DNA of 64,000 bases from Viscum album (Eukaryota > Streptophyta > Magnoliopsida > Santalales > Viscaceae). Made by a program: the position numbers and the translations under genes. The stretch is from assembly GCA_963277665.1 (NCBI GenBank), contig OY728120.1, forward strand, positions 427,186,138 to 427,250,137. The letters run 5' to 3'. Numbering within the stretch: position 1 is the stretch's first letter; each line of letters starts with the position of its first letter. Shown one piece after another: positions 37,297 to 50,595 of the stretch. Under the pieces are notes generated by a model. The model was not told where the DNA came from and ran no database searches. It worked only from the letters and a program-made list of their open reading frames with translations.

Positions 37297-39574
37297 TGTA
37301 ACATCCCAGGTAAATAATTAATAAAACATTTTCATATTTATTAATATTTACAAATTAAATATTAATTTTACTTTAAAGGGGTTTCTATGTTCGATAGTGT
37401 ACTCGATACGCAACAAAGAGTTTCTTCGAAATCTTATGTGGAAAACTAGTAATAAAATAATATTATTTTAAATGGTAGTTAACACATAGATGTTTTATTG
37501 GTGGGAATGGATTGAAATAACTAAAATATGATTATATATGTTTTTTAAATGTTTTTACTTTTATTTAATAAAAGATAAAGGCTTAAAATATGGAAAGAAT
37601 TCAATTTTAGGCGTATATGCCCTAGTTTTCACTAAAGGTTCACTTATCGTCTTTTGATGGTAAACCGTCATTAAATATAGTTTTTTTCACACTTATACAT
37701 ACTATTGGACCAAATAAAACTCTCCTTTAGAATCGGAACATCAAAATTTACTTTGTGTAAATTTTTGGTATTTTTCCGATAAAGTTCATTTTCTTAATGA
37801 ACAGTGAAAAATGTTGTATTTTAATTCAAAACCAGTTTTTAATATAATTTATTTATATGATTAGATTATCTTTTGAATTGTTTTTAAGGTTAAATTAGAA
37901 TATATTTTTACCATTAAATCAAATAGTGGTCTTTGGAATTAATTTCACTTTGAAATCGGACTTAAACTAGTGTCAATCTTTTGATACTTATTGTTTCATA
38001 AAAACACGCTATTTGCTCTAACATCGGGAATTAATTATTATATTAATTAATGAAACTTATATGTTTCGAATTCTGTAAAATGGACTTCATTTTTGAATTC
38101 GGAATATCAAATATATCTTAGGGTGATGTTTTGGTATTTTTCTGAAAAACATCAATTTTTGATGAATAGTGAAACAACTAAGTGGTACTTAAAAACTGAT
38201 TTTTCGTTCAAATGAAATTTTACCACCTCTGTGTTTTGAATTTCAAAAATCCTACATACATGGTTGTCATTAATAAGTAAAATGTGGTTCAATGGGAATA
38301 AATTAATTATTTGGTGAATAGTAACTTATTAAGTTTTTAATCGCAATTAGAGGTAATTAGTGTTATTTAAGGTAAAAATAATGTTGTAATAATATGAAAT
38401 GAACTTGACACAAGTCCTAACCTCATTGGATGTGTCATGGCCGACCAAGAAAATCCATGGGCTAACATGTGGACCCCATGAAGCCACTTTAGTTGGAAAA
38501 TGACATTACTAACTTTTTATTTAATTTCAAAATAAAAATGTCACAAACATGAGTTGTTTTACTAAAACAATTTTTACATAGGGTTATACAAATCATATTT
38601 TTTACTATAAATATTCATTGGAAAGTTAAAATGATTTAAAACATCGTAGTAGTTTTTTTATAATTTTTACACATTAAATAAATTAAATTATTTATGACCC
38701 CATGATGATGCAGCGATTACCTCATTATTTAACGATTTAAATAAAATGGAAAGATAATGTAAACTCTATGACCTAAACATGTCAAAAACCTATTGTATAG
38801 GTTTATTTAGAACCCTTATCACCTTATCATTGAATAAAATCAATGTGGGATCATTAAAATTCGAAACACATTCTAAAATTAAGTAACTTTTCCTTACTTT
38901 CCAAGAGTGCCCCTTCTCTCCTCTTATAAAAGGCCCCCAACTCTACCACCTTACCCACACTTCCAAAGCCTTTGGCTCGGACAACCCCTGCCCATTTTGT
39001 CTCTCCAAATCCCTCTATTACTCCTTGAAGCCTCAATTTTGTAAGAAGTCTTCCCAAGGAAGCCTTTGAGCTCAAATCTAAGAGAGTTACCCGATTTTAA
39101 GGTGATGTCTTCACATGTGTTCTTTTGTTTTATTTTGCTTCTCCAACCCCCTAAACTCTTTTTATTCTTTTATTTTGTAATAACTTCAGTATCTTAAATA
39201 TAAAAGGATTTTTTTATAAAACTCTTTCGAGCTACACTTACACACTTCTACATCTAATGGTTGAAGAACATACTGTTTCTGTGGTTGGTGAATTTCTGCC
39301 TCACAAAACGATGACTGTTCAATCTCCTTTTAAACACCATTAATGGTGGACATTAAGATGTCACATTATTTATATATGATATATATTATGTTTACATTTT
39401 CCTTATGCTTCTTTATTTTTCATTTGTTGTTTACCTTTATGGTTTCCATTGTTGGTAAACACGATAATTTCATTTTAGGAAGTGCGGACTACCGGCCCCT
39501 CAAAGTGATGTGATTCGTTAATGCCATATGTGGGACATATAAAGGATGGATTTAAAGTTATTATATATGATTTT

Positions 39575-39995
39575 ATACTGGAATTATAATATACCTCTAT
39601 ATAATTATTATTTATTTCGATTAAATTATGAGATAGAAATGAAAGTATCATTCATGCGTACGTACGGCTTACCGTCTCCATGAACGGTGCATTTCTTTTC
39701 TTATCCCCAAATGTAATGTACTATTATAAGTACATATATATAATGGATATATATGATGTATGTTACATATAAATGATGAATATAATTCTGGAATTATAAT
39801 ATACGTACCTCTCATTTAGTTTTAATTCCATTAATATGACAAAGAAATGAAAGTAGCGTTCATGCGTACGTACGACATACCGTCTCCATGATTGGTGCAT
39901 TTCATTTCTTACCTCTAAATGATTATGTAATATTATAAATACATGTATATGCTGGATATATATGATATATATGATATCCAAATCATGAATATCAT
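39575..39995. repeat. Two-copy ~209-bp tandem duplication inside the LTR
   Basis: GGAATTATAATATAC, GAAATGAAAGTA, TTCATGCGTACGTACG and ACCGTCTCCATGA occur in the same order from about 39,579 and again from about 39,788. The second copy has small gaps. Confidence 0.85.
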
Positions 39996-40659
39996 TCTGT
40001 ATATAAAGAACCTTTGACCACACGAACAACATGTAATTGTAAGAAGCCCACTTTCGACTTATGAACCAAATATCGATAGAACAAACATTATTAACTTAAA
40101 AGATTACATAATGTTTATAACAAGGAAATAACTGATATAAAAGGAATAATGAACTTGAAAATTTTTCTTAAGAAAATAGAAATTAACTCAGGTTTATTAT
40201 TCAGGACGTTAAAGAACGATCGAGTCAAGTCGGACCCAAGGTAAGGGACTTCGTCTCAATCTCTTTTCATTGAGGAATATTTAGTTTTATAGACAACTTT
40301 CTTTTATACGGTGTATAAACCCCTTTGAATTTTACTTTTATACAAAAGGAATCTTTTTCTACAAAGCAATTTATAAAATGACAAAAAGGAATGTTTCTTT
40401 TAACGTACGCGGTGACAACGACCTTTTCCGCCGTCGCGAGTATTATTTTGTCTTTGGCTTCCTGAACAAGCCGTAATGTTTTTTAAATGAAATAAATACC
40501 ATACACTCTTTTATGTATTTTGGTATTGAAAATGGTTTTTATAATGGATTTGTTATGTCAATATATTTAAGTGATATATTATGATCAAAGTGTAGAAATG
40601 TTTTCCTTCCATTATATTTGTTTTATGTCTTATGATTTTATAATGGTACTTGGACATTT

Positions 40660-40855
40660 GACGGGTGGTTACATGATGAACCATATGATGGGTGGTGCCA
40701 TGAATACCAGGACGGGTGGTTACGTTATAACCTCCAATGCATTGGGTATGGAAGTCATCCGTATGGCTATTCCATTAAGTATGTATGGAAGTTGGCCGAA
40801 TGACTATTCCATTAAGTGATATGTGTGGAAGTCGACCGTATGGTTATTCCACTTA
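40660..40855. repeat. Short tandem repeats inside the LTR
   Basis: GACGGGTGGTTAC appears at about 40,661 and 40,712, with a variant (GATGGGTGGTGCC) between. The unit TATGGAAGTC-TCCGTATGGCTATTCCA, in imperfect form, then repeats three times at spacings of about 37-42 bases (about 40,747-40,850). Confidence 0.8.
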
Positions 40856-41165
40856 TGTATGTTTATGTCCCAAGTTACATTTATATGTTATGTGTTCTTT
40901 ATATGGGTTTTATGGTAATATTTTTTTTACAAAAGGGTAAGTAATGATATTTTATTCAGTTAAGAGTTTTTACTACTCCATAAAGGTGAAAAGTATTACA
41001 TTGATAATGTATACATGGTTTACTTGTTGTTTTGATAAACTAATAGTTTCCATTCTTTATATATCCCTTACTGATCTTTTTATGCTCACCCCAAGTTTTT
41101 TTGAAATGTTTTTCACTGGACTTAATGTGGAATTGGTTCAAGGATGCGATCAAGGGATAGTCATG

Positions 41166-41175
41166 CTATATAAAA
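41166..41175 (+). promoter_or_regulatory. TATA box of the plus-strand gypsy LTR
   Basis: CTATATAAAA about 200 bases before the LTR end. The same distance is seen in the - strand gypsy LTRs at 49.28 and 56.59 kb, which supports it as the start of R. Confidence 0.5.
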
Positions 41176-41369
41176 CATGGAACTAAACATGTTTCTTTTT
41201 AAGAATTTTTTATTCTATGGAAACTTAGTAGAAGTGTCTACTTTGTAATCTTTTGAGATGTAATAGTTAGGTCTTAATTGTCTAAAACTGCAAACCTGAA
41301 AAGATCATCAATGAGAATTATTCATTTAATTCAATATTAAGTAAGGTTTAAGGTCGGGGCCTTATAACA

Positions 41370-44300
41370 TGACTCAAAGATTATAGTGGGGATGATGGAA
41401 GGGAGAATTAAGGTACCATTGAAGAAGACTTATATTATTAGAAAGGGGAAGATATTGTTAGTTCATGGAGTAATGGTCGGGAATACTTGGAGAGAAGGAA
41501 AATTTACGGAGGACACCTTGGATAGACATGTGGGTCATGATGAGGCCTTCATATTATATTTTTGTATGGGTTCTATCCCAAAAATATTAAAATCTTATTC
41601 AGGGATGATACCCTAGGATTCACTATTTTTGTCCACCCTTACTCGCATTGCCTTTTTTTTCTAGAATAAAAAAATCCCAATTTTCAGTCAGTCATATTAT
41701 ATTGTTATGTCAGGTTCATGCTTTCATGGATAAGTGATAAGACATAATCATTTCATGTCTCCCATATATGAGCTGGATCTATATGGGAATCCTCTCATAT
41801 AGAGTTATTTGTTTTTGAACCTATAATTAGAAGTAATACATCATGTGTTACCCAGATCAATGTTTTGAGATATCTACCCATTTACTAGAATGATTCCCCA
41901 CCTTCGAGAAGGCATTACAAGTATTTAGGTTTTTTATCATCCACATCTAGTCCCCTGACAGCTCAACATTAATTCAGATCTACATGGGCGAGTTGCTTTA
42001 ATGAAATATGAGAGGATTTATTCTTAATTTTTTGGGATATATAGTGATTCCTAGATTTTCTATCTATGATTCAACAAAAAATGATTTCATAAAAAATAAG
42101 TGGTATGAAAAATTCTCTATTCACCTTGGTGTTTTAGCCTATTTCATCTTACTATATGTCCATGTAAAATGGTGGAACCCCTTTTCTATTCTTATACACA
42201 TAAACTATATTGGTGTAGAAGAGTAACATTTAAGAAATATGTGTGTATTGATTCATTCTACCCCAATAAATATAATGATTCTTGGAACTATTATCCATTT
42301 CCCAACAATATTTATTTATGTCCTTCTTGCTAGATGATAAACTACATGATATTAGGTCCTCATCACATGATCTTAAACTATAGAACACCCAGGTCCAAAT
42401 GAAGTGTGTAAAAACTACACGAAATGAGGTATTCACCTTTATTAGATCTTGATTTTAGGTGATTTTTCACACATGAATTTCATGATTTATTCCTTCACCA
42501 TGAGAATGTGTCTAAAACTTATTTTTGTAAATATTAGGGTGCTTTAACCCTTCTTGAATACACAATTCTCTATAAACCAACTTCATGTATCTATAATATG
42601 AGTTAATACCAACCAATTCCTTGAGTCAATGTAATTCTATTGGAATCCCATAACCAGGATTCATTCCTCTTGCTTATCCCTTTTAATAATATTGGAAATA
42701 TTAATAGACTAATTTTAAGGGACCCAACTGGGATTCAATGGTGAATATAACAGTTTCCTTAGAGAATGTGAAGTAACCCCTAGGGGGTGTCTTTGTCCTG
42801 GAAGAAGGATCCCCCTTAACCCCATGATATATTTCCTAACTATTTGAGACGCTGGTTTCCACCATTACTAAATGTTGACCTAATCTAACCAATATTCATT
42901 TCCCATTGACATAGATATTATTATGTTATGATATATACATTCCATAACCCAACTATTTATGTTTATTCAATTAACCTTGATTTTATACACTTATCAATTT
43001 TAAACATGGTTAAATAAACATTACAAAATCATATTATTATTCCATTTCAGGATTGGGTGTGCATCTCATATGAGGAAAAATGCCTTGAGTTGGTTATTCC
43101 ACTTTAAAATCTCTTATTCAAAGATGGCAGGCCATAAATATCATAAAAAATTTATTAAATCTATTCATTCATGATTATCTTCACCTGATGGTCCAAAAAA
43201 TATTCTATTAAACTACCTAATTCATGGTCCATCATATAAGAAGTTAAACTACTTGGATAATTTAGTCCTAGAAGATCTTAATCAGTGAACAAGGTACCCT
43301 CATTACATCTTGATTCCTAACTCCATTTTTTATGATTTCCCCTTCAATAAAGGTTTTTTCCTTCTACCCAAAATGGAATTACTAGCACAATATGGAATAT
43401 ACAAATAATATTCAAATCCCTTTTGAAAAAACCAGCCTATTTCATTCCTTTTAATGTCTGAATTAGCTGATTCATTGATTCTAGATTTTCTTGGAATTCG
43501 ATGAACCTTGATAACATGTTCTCTTTGTTTCATCTTTTATAACGACACTGGTAATCGAGACTGACTAATATGAAAACAACCATTAGTAATTGGTGGTAAC
43601 AAATCACTATTTCCCAATATCTTGTAACATAACTCCTAGGGGGTCTTTGTTTTTAGAGGAAATTTCCCCCCTTAACCCCATGAGTTATTTACTTAATGAT
43701 GCAAAATTGGATTCTACAATTACTAATTGTCAACCTACTCTCACCAATCATCATTAAATCAACTTTTATTTATAAATTTGTAGAAATGATTTACTTTATC
43801 TTTTTTTCATTTAATAAGTAGGGATCATGAATATTTTGATTTTTTATTCCATTATAATATATAACTACTATTATAGATCCTCCAAGTCATAAGAGTATAA
43901 ATTGGGTACTACCTTAGTCCACATAATATAACACTAACAAATCAAATTGGTCCATTACATGTGACTAATTTTACTTTCATATATTCTATATTTATGTAAT
44001 AACCTTAACCTTAAGACACCACATACTCATGATAGGATTTACAATATATACTTTATAGTATCATCACATCGGTATTCAGAATCTTGTCCACGTGATGATA
44101 TATTGTACTATGTTTTTCTTGGCTTCAGGAAGTTACACATTGTAGAATAAGTTCCTCATCACATGAACCTAAAAAAAGAACATTTGAGTCCTTATCACAT
44201 GACATTATACTGCATGATATATAGTCCATCCTAAATGAACTTAAACTACTCAGAGTTGTCCATCCTATGAGACCCATTACTAATATGAGATCTATATCCA

Positions 44301-47300
44301 TGAATTGGTATGTGGAATATGACCCCAATATATTAATCTATTATAGTGTTGAATGATCCATTCCTAAATATACATATATCAAATATCTTATATAAAAAAT
44401 ATATAACTTCTCATTGTTCCATTAATATAAAAGGATAAAACATGAAAATGATCAACCCCTATGTAAGAGCTTGATCTATATCGGGAACAATTTCCTTTTT
44501 GCAAAATTCAATGGTTATGGATATACTAGCAAAAAATAATGTCATGGTTAACCCAAACTGTGATACAATTCACCCTACCTTCATATAAGACAAATATTTA
44601 CATGGAATATATATAAGAACAACATGTGTCTTGATTCCTATACCATCGGATTACGAGTGAAGAGTAGATCTCTTATCCTAGTCCCAACAATGAGTTCCAA
44701 AAAAATATCCTTTTCAACTTAGTGCTTGGGGAACCCTAAACACGTTGAGTTTTTTTAATGAACCTATATTAAGATGAAATTATAGCTTCATCCATTGAAC
44801 ATGAGTTTGATCTATGTATAATAAGAATTATAAGAACAATAGGTGGCTTGATTCCCATAACATGGGACACATAATGATGCATGTATCACCAATATTAAAA
44901 ACAAACACAAACTTATATCATTTTTGGTCTAAGAATCATGATTTTAAAACTAATATCACACTCCCTGAGATAGTCTACACCTGCAATCATCCCTCTATTT
45001 ATTTTATGTTTCACTCCACCATTTCCAAATAGACTATATCATACACATTGGTCCATGCATCATGAACATAAACTATACACACCTATGGTCCAAGCATTAT
45101 GACCTTAAACTACATGCACCACTCCATGGGATTGTTTGTGATCATGAAAAAATGATATTTATTAATATCAGATTTTCATTTCCCATGATACCTTTTATAC
45201 GACCTTGTATTTTCATAAAAGATAATGGAAGTTAAAAATATCATTTTATGGTCCAAGTCACAAGATCTTAAACTATATGTAAAGGGTACATAATACTTGT
45301 TAGGATGAAAATCCATAAAGGGTGGCCTAATAAAAATTCAAATCTCTACATACTAATATCTTATTCTTATGTTCTTTGGAAACACTTAATGTGAAGATGA
45401 AAAACTCATGAAGCTCATAGGCCCCAACATATAACCCTAGTGTATGCTGAGCCATGCATACTAAACACCCCTAATTTAGGAAAAATTATGAGTAATAATA
45501 TACCAATTGTTTGCCCCACTAATGCATTCAATACAAAATGATGTGATCTTTAGGGTTCTACAAGCCTCCTTGAATTATTATCTCTCATGACCATACTTCA
45601 TTCCTAGAGTGTTTAAATCATTAAATACCTTTCATTTATACCAGTTAAAATCAAATCTAACTTCAAGGGACTCCAATGATTGACTATGAAATCATGCCTC
45701 ATGTTTTCTCTAGCATATGTGCCCTTAGTTTGGCCTATGATACATAGGCATTTGAACATTGAAAAAAGGTCCTCTAATCTCCATGTATCTGAAAACTACT
45801 ACGATGGAACCTATCACCCCAATGTGATTCATGGTCATACCCATCATGTGTTCCCCATATCATCACCCTAATTCTAGATAATTGAGGCTTTATTTACCCA
45901 TATAATATTTCAATAATTTAAGATGTATCAATATCCTCAATATCACAACTTCATGCATCGTACCCATTGAGAAAACATGGATTAATTTCCTTATTCTTGA
46001 TCATTTTGAAATTTATAGTCATGTGACATCAAACTACATGGAGTGATGGTATAATCTTCATGCCACAAACTGAATTTATAATTTATTATGATAGATAGCA
46101 TAACTATTGGGTCCTATATTCACATCAGGGTTCGCCTTAGAGTTTTTTATAGACTATTTCACCAACACATGGTCTAATATATACAACCTCAAATTGCAGA
46201 AACACAATGGTCTAAGATACATGTCCTTAAAATACAACAACACAATGGTTCAATCAATATTAACCTAAACAATAGCAACACAATAATCTATGATTTATGA
46301 CATTAAACTATAGAAAAGAATGGTTTAATACATATGACCTTAAAACGTATCAGCGAAATGGTCTTAGTTATATGATCCTAAACCACTAAAAAACAATGGT
46401 CTATAAAATATGACATTAAAATAAATTAGAACAACAATAAAAGATATATGACCTTAAAATGAAAAAACATAATTGTCAAAATGATATGACCCTAAACTAG
46501 AACAACACAATTTTCATAGCTATATAAACCTATGATACAATAGCATTAATTTAAAATCAATACGACCATAAAATATATTAGCCCAATATTATAAACTATA
46601 AAGTCATAAAATATAATTGATTAATGGTTTAATATTTCCACCCATAAACATCGACTACATTGGTTTTACATGAAATACAACAAACATCTAATGGAATGTT
46701 AAATAATACTATCTAGATGAAAACCCACAAAGGAAATACTAGGTAAATTTCAGAGTGTTATCGCTAGACATGCACCCTACATATCTTATGAAAAATTTAG
46801 AATTAAAAAAGGAAAAAGTTTAAACTTATCAGGTTGAAAAATAATAATGTGAATCATAAGAAAAATCTGAGTTCATTACTACTAAGACTCTCCCATAATA
46901 GATTCGGAAAATGTTAGAGTGAAATTAAAGGATACAAATATCATTAAAAATATTATTTGGCCCTAGAAAAAATTAATATTTTATCTCTACGTCCAACAAC
47001 CTAGTAAAAATCAGATCATTCAATTATTCTTCATGACCCATAAATGGGATACCTAGTCATTGTCACATGAATATAATGTTCAAAACATATGGTCTATCCT
47101 AACTGACTATAAACTTAATAGAGTATCCTACCATGTATGGGATAGATTATTGTCATGAAAATTAGATCCATACAACAACCCCACCATCACATGGATCCCT
47201 TTCCATGGTTCCATAGAGAAATTAAAATTCCCTCTCTCATAGGTATGAGCTGGGTCTATTTGGGATATTTAGTCATATAGTTATTTATTCATGAACATAT

Positions 47301-47699
47301 ATTGAAAGATCACTCTCTCTAAACAAAAAATTTATCTATATAGGGGTCCCTTTACCAAAACTATGTCTGGCTGGATTCCTTTTCATATAGGATACATAGT
47401 GACATAATGATCTCTTATCTTAGATCTAACCATAAAATAACTTCCATTACACTCCCTTTTTCATACTAGAATTTATACCTTTACTAATATAGGATATCCA
47501 TGACCCAATTTGAGATTAATACTTTTAGAAACTAAATTCCTTGATTATATTATTCATCTTAGGAAACCAAACACCTAAAGTTGCTATTATCCTCATTGTG
47601 ATACACAAAATCTATGATTTGACACAATTCTCTTGGAAAATCCACTTATTGGGTCCATAGATAAATTTTATTGTATTTTCATGTATGTAAAAAATTTAT
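41370..47699. repeat. Modular repeat array with ~38-bp minisatellite clusters
   Basis: No gene is recognised. Words of the unit CATGACCTTAAACTACA cluster near 42,330-42,400, 43,190-43,260, 44,150-44,280, 45,040-45,120, 46,145-46,640 and 47,060-47,110, mostly 0.9-1.3 kb apart. Module sequence between clusters also repeats: 42,770-42,900 aligns with 43,625-43,760 (CCCTTAACCCCATGA and ATTACTAA), and 41,755-41,830 with 47,230-47,300 (TATGAGCTGG(A/G)TCTAT). A 76-codon + frame at 41,386-41,616, just after the gypsy LTR, has no known domain. Confidence 0.6.
46145..46640. repeat. ~38-bp minisatellite, at least ten units
   Basis: The unit AACACAATGGTCTAAGATA plus TATGACCTTAAAATACA recurs with spacings of 36-40 bases from about 46,163 to 46,640. 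It is the longest cluster of the family unit in the window and contains no open frame. Confidence 0.8.
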
Positions 47700-49093
47700 A
47701 TAAATTTTCCTTAGAATCATACTGTTTTCATTCTGAATGAATATAATTTTTTGGGGGGTGTAGGCATTTTATTATCACTCAAAAACATGTTCCACACACT
47801 TTTCAATGAAAGGAATATTGTGAAGATCGATGATATATTATTAAAAAAAATTCTATGAACAAGTTTTATTGAAACTTTGCGAAGAAAAAATTTATTAAAT
47901 CTTATATGATTCAATCATATTCAAAATAATGTAGTAGTTTGATGACCTAAAAGAAAAATTATTGTAGATAATAAGTAAATTTATTTGGAGGATTTTTATT
48001 TAAAGGAATATTGGCTCATTTTACCTCTTAAAAATAGAAATCCTTAATGTTTTAAAGTATGGATTTATTAAAAAATAAGCCATGAAAATCCATTCAAGGG
48101 AGGTGTTATAAATATATATATATGAGACATCTTAACCTCATCTAACTAATCCAAAAAAAGGAGATCAAGAGATCAAGCACATGGACACGAAAGATCCCTG
48201 CACATAGAAAACAAGGAGGTGTGGGACTTTGCAATGGGATGGTGTGACCCATATTTGTAGGTTGGTTTCTAGAGAAGACCCGATTACTATCTTTTGGAGG
48301 ATATTCCTAGATTCCCAGTTAATAAACCATCTCATAGATGACTCACCATAATGATATGGGATTGTAGGATCCACATCACTATTCCTCAACCATTAAATAT
48401 ATGGATATAATAGTTACCACCTTATTTTATCATCAGAATCCATTTGATCAAAGAATCATCATCTTCCTCCCCCATGAACTGTAGATGAATCCTATCAACA
48501 CCAATAGTTTTTCAACATGAATGGTTTTTCAAATTTGATCCATTTATATTTATGATCCATCATCCGACCAAGTTTTTGATTTGAAATAGAATCATGAAGC
48601 ATGATATATTCAATCATGTGATAATCAAAACAAAGAAGAGTGTTCTATATCACCCGAGATTATCCAATATAATGATTTTCATGCATGCATGACAGATAAG
48701 GTATGAAGTATAGAGTGTTCATATATGTAGATAAATATAAAATGAAGATTTTGTAAGACCAATTACAAAAATACACGATTCCATGAGTCTCAACATCACA
48801 TGATGTTCAAAAATGTTCTTTTTGGGACTAGTTTGGGAATCAAATGATATCATTCCAATGATGAGATTGAAAGATAACCCTGTGATCGTAAAACTGTATG
48901 ACTATATCAGAGTCAATTTATTGCCTAATGTTTTATGATTTTATGATATCCTAACACAAACATCACCATGTGATGGTCTTGAAAGAGGATATAAATTACG
49001 TACTGGTTTGTGGACATTTATTGTTACATGAAACTCCATGCATATGTGATAGAATAACCCTATCATCATCACATAATATTGTTAGAATATACC
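47700..49093. repeat. Repeat block B, left part
   Basis: Aligns with 20,250-21,500 of block A: TTCCACACACTT, ATTCTATGAACAAG, GGAGGATTTT, TATGGATTTATTAAAAAATA, then GGATGGTGTGACCCATAT. It ends abruptly at the - strand gypsy LTR; the last five bases, ATACC (49,089-49,093), are one side of that element's target duplication. Confidence 0.65.
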
Positions 49094-49281
49094 TATCATG
49101 ACTCGAACCATGCTAGGGCTTGATCCATATCTACCCCAAACCTGCCTCTATATGCCAGGGGCTAGGGACAAGCACTGAAGGCATAACAATCTTGGGGAGG
49201 ACTTTGCATAAGTACCTATGCACACACATACAACCAACTCAATGAGGAAGTGAAGAGGGAAATGAAAAGACGAAACACTGC

Positions 49282-49289
49282 TATATATA
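49282..49289 (-). promoter_or_regulatory. TATA box in the 3' LTR
   Basis: TATATATA on the - strand, about 190 bases from the LTR's downstream end, at the same place as 56,591-56,598 in the partner LTR. Confidence 0.45.
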
Positions 49290-50259
49290 AACCAAAAATA
49301 TGCATCTACCTATAAATATTTCAAGTATAGGTGTTGTATAGTAAACTGAAATGTAAAGGGGAAAAATACATGCCCAACCAAAAGATTTCCACTACATTTC
49401 AGTAAGTGGAAAAGTAAAATAGATGAGAGATCTCGTCTCCTAGATCCCAAGCTATGACCATCACTCACGGTCCAAGCACACCATATCCCTAAGATCCAAT
49501 GATGTCACAATCAACCTGTCTATCATATGTAATGAAAAAACAAGTGCGGGAAAAACCCAAGCAGGGGTGAGTATAAAAATAATTAGTAGGATACCCTAAA
49601 GGCTCAAGGGAGTATAATAAGATGTATTGAAGAGGGGAGAAGTAGATAGAATAAGATACTATAAATGAGTATTGGTCAACTAAACATGATAATGAAGGTA
49701 TAATAATCCAAATGCAAGGAGCTCGAAATGGTGAAAAGATGAACTTCTCATTAGTCCTTTTCTTTCTATAATATGAGAGTAGACTCATCTAACCATGAGA
49801 ATCTTGTCGCAGAATGAACGTGACAAACACTATGCATATTCTGCTCTCCTAGAAGGAGAGTAACCAAAACCCAAGGGGTGGGTACTGGGATATGATATAG
49901 ATATATATATTAAGTCAATAAATCCAAAACAAGAGAGTAAGGGGATATCCATCTCACAGCTCAGCCCAGGAAATGTGTCACCAAGAGTTCCAGAATTCAC
50001 CAACAAAAATGCCCCACATCCCACACATATGTCCTGAACACACATGTTAAAGGGGTTCAAATCACAACACCATGATACTATCCAATTTGGGCGGCACTGA
50101 CTCATCCACATGATTTTTTATCACGTCACAAGGAAACTTCAGTGTTCGGAAATCACACCTCTATCTCATGAGTCTAAAGGTACGTCAAGACACATCTCTC
50201 CACTGTTCTGTATAACCAAAAGGTGAAAACTCAAAATAGAAGAACTAATACATTGTGTG

Positions 50260-50595
50260 TCAGGGGGATCCCACTCTAGTAGTAGTCATTGGGGACTCAT
50301 GCCTTAGTACATTATGGTATTCCACCCTCAGTCATCGACGACTCTCAACCTAGTGTGTTTTGGGGATTCGACTCAGAAGTGACTATAGAAGACCCGTAAC
50401 CGAGTACTTCAGGGGTATTCCACACTAAATCATCAAGTATATGGTCCTCGATGTGTTAGGCGGATTCCACTTATATGTAAATACAAATGAAAATCACGCA
50501 TGGTGATGGGGGATTCCACTCTGGTATCATCGAGGACCCCACCCTAACCGGTAGGGGGATTCCACTTGGATGTTTTTGATAATTCTTCCTGATCA
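50260..50595. repeat. ~48-bp minisatellite, seven units (left LTR)
   Basis: The core GGGGGATTCCACTC begins near 50,263, 50,316, 50,362, 50,412, 50,459, 50,507 and 50,553. Each core is followed by a segment like ATCATCGAGGACCC and CCCTAGTG. The other LTR has the same seven units. Confidence 0.9.

Larger units (their letters stand above)
34893..41369 (+). mobile_element. 5'-truncated Ty3/gypsy chromovirus with 3' LTR
   Basis: The + strand has, in order, the end of RT, RNase H, integrase and a chromodomain, then a polypurine tract and a long LTR. Integrase after RT with a C-terminal chromodomain is the hallmark of chromoviruses; the chromodomain wording and LTR size suggest the Tekay/Del group. 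The 5' LTR, gag, protease and most of RT are missing; the match starts a few codons before the catalytic Asp pair. LTR elements insert full length, so the missing part was lost by deletion or recombination. The element interrupts the module array. Confidence 0.9.
37297..41369 (+). mobile_element. 3' LTR of the plus-strand gypsy element
   Basis: It starts TGTAACATCCCAGG after the polypurine tract. The end at GGTCGGGGCCTTATAACA matches the usual last words of plant gypsy LTRs, giving 4.07 kb, long even for this group. A TATA box (CTATATAAAA, 41,166-41,175) lies about 200 bases before the end. The LTR carries internal tandem duplications at 39,575-39,995 and 40,660-40,855. A CpG-rich spot (CGCGGTGACAACG to CCGTCGCGAG, about 40,408-40,440) is exceptional for this window. 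It encodes no protein; short frames inside it are not genes. Confidence 0.8.

Noticed and set aside
40571..41186. Two + frames of about 80 codons inside the gypsy LTR
   Set aside because: They overlap LTR tandem repeats and the TATA region, and carry no domain.
46145..46640. CRISPR-like array
   Set aside because: The ~38-bp units are degenerate direct repeats without conserved repeats separated by unique spacers, and the context is a plant nuclear genome.
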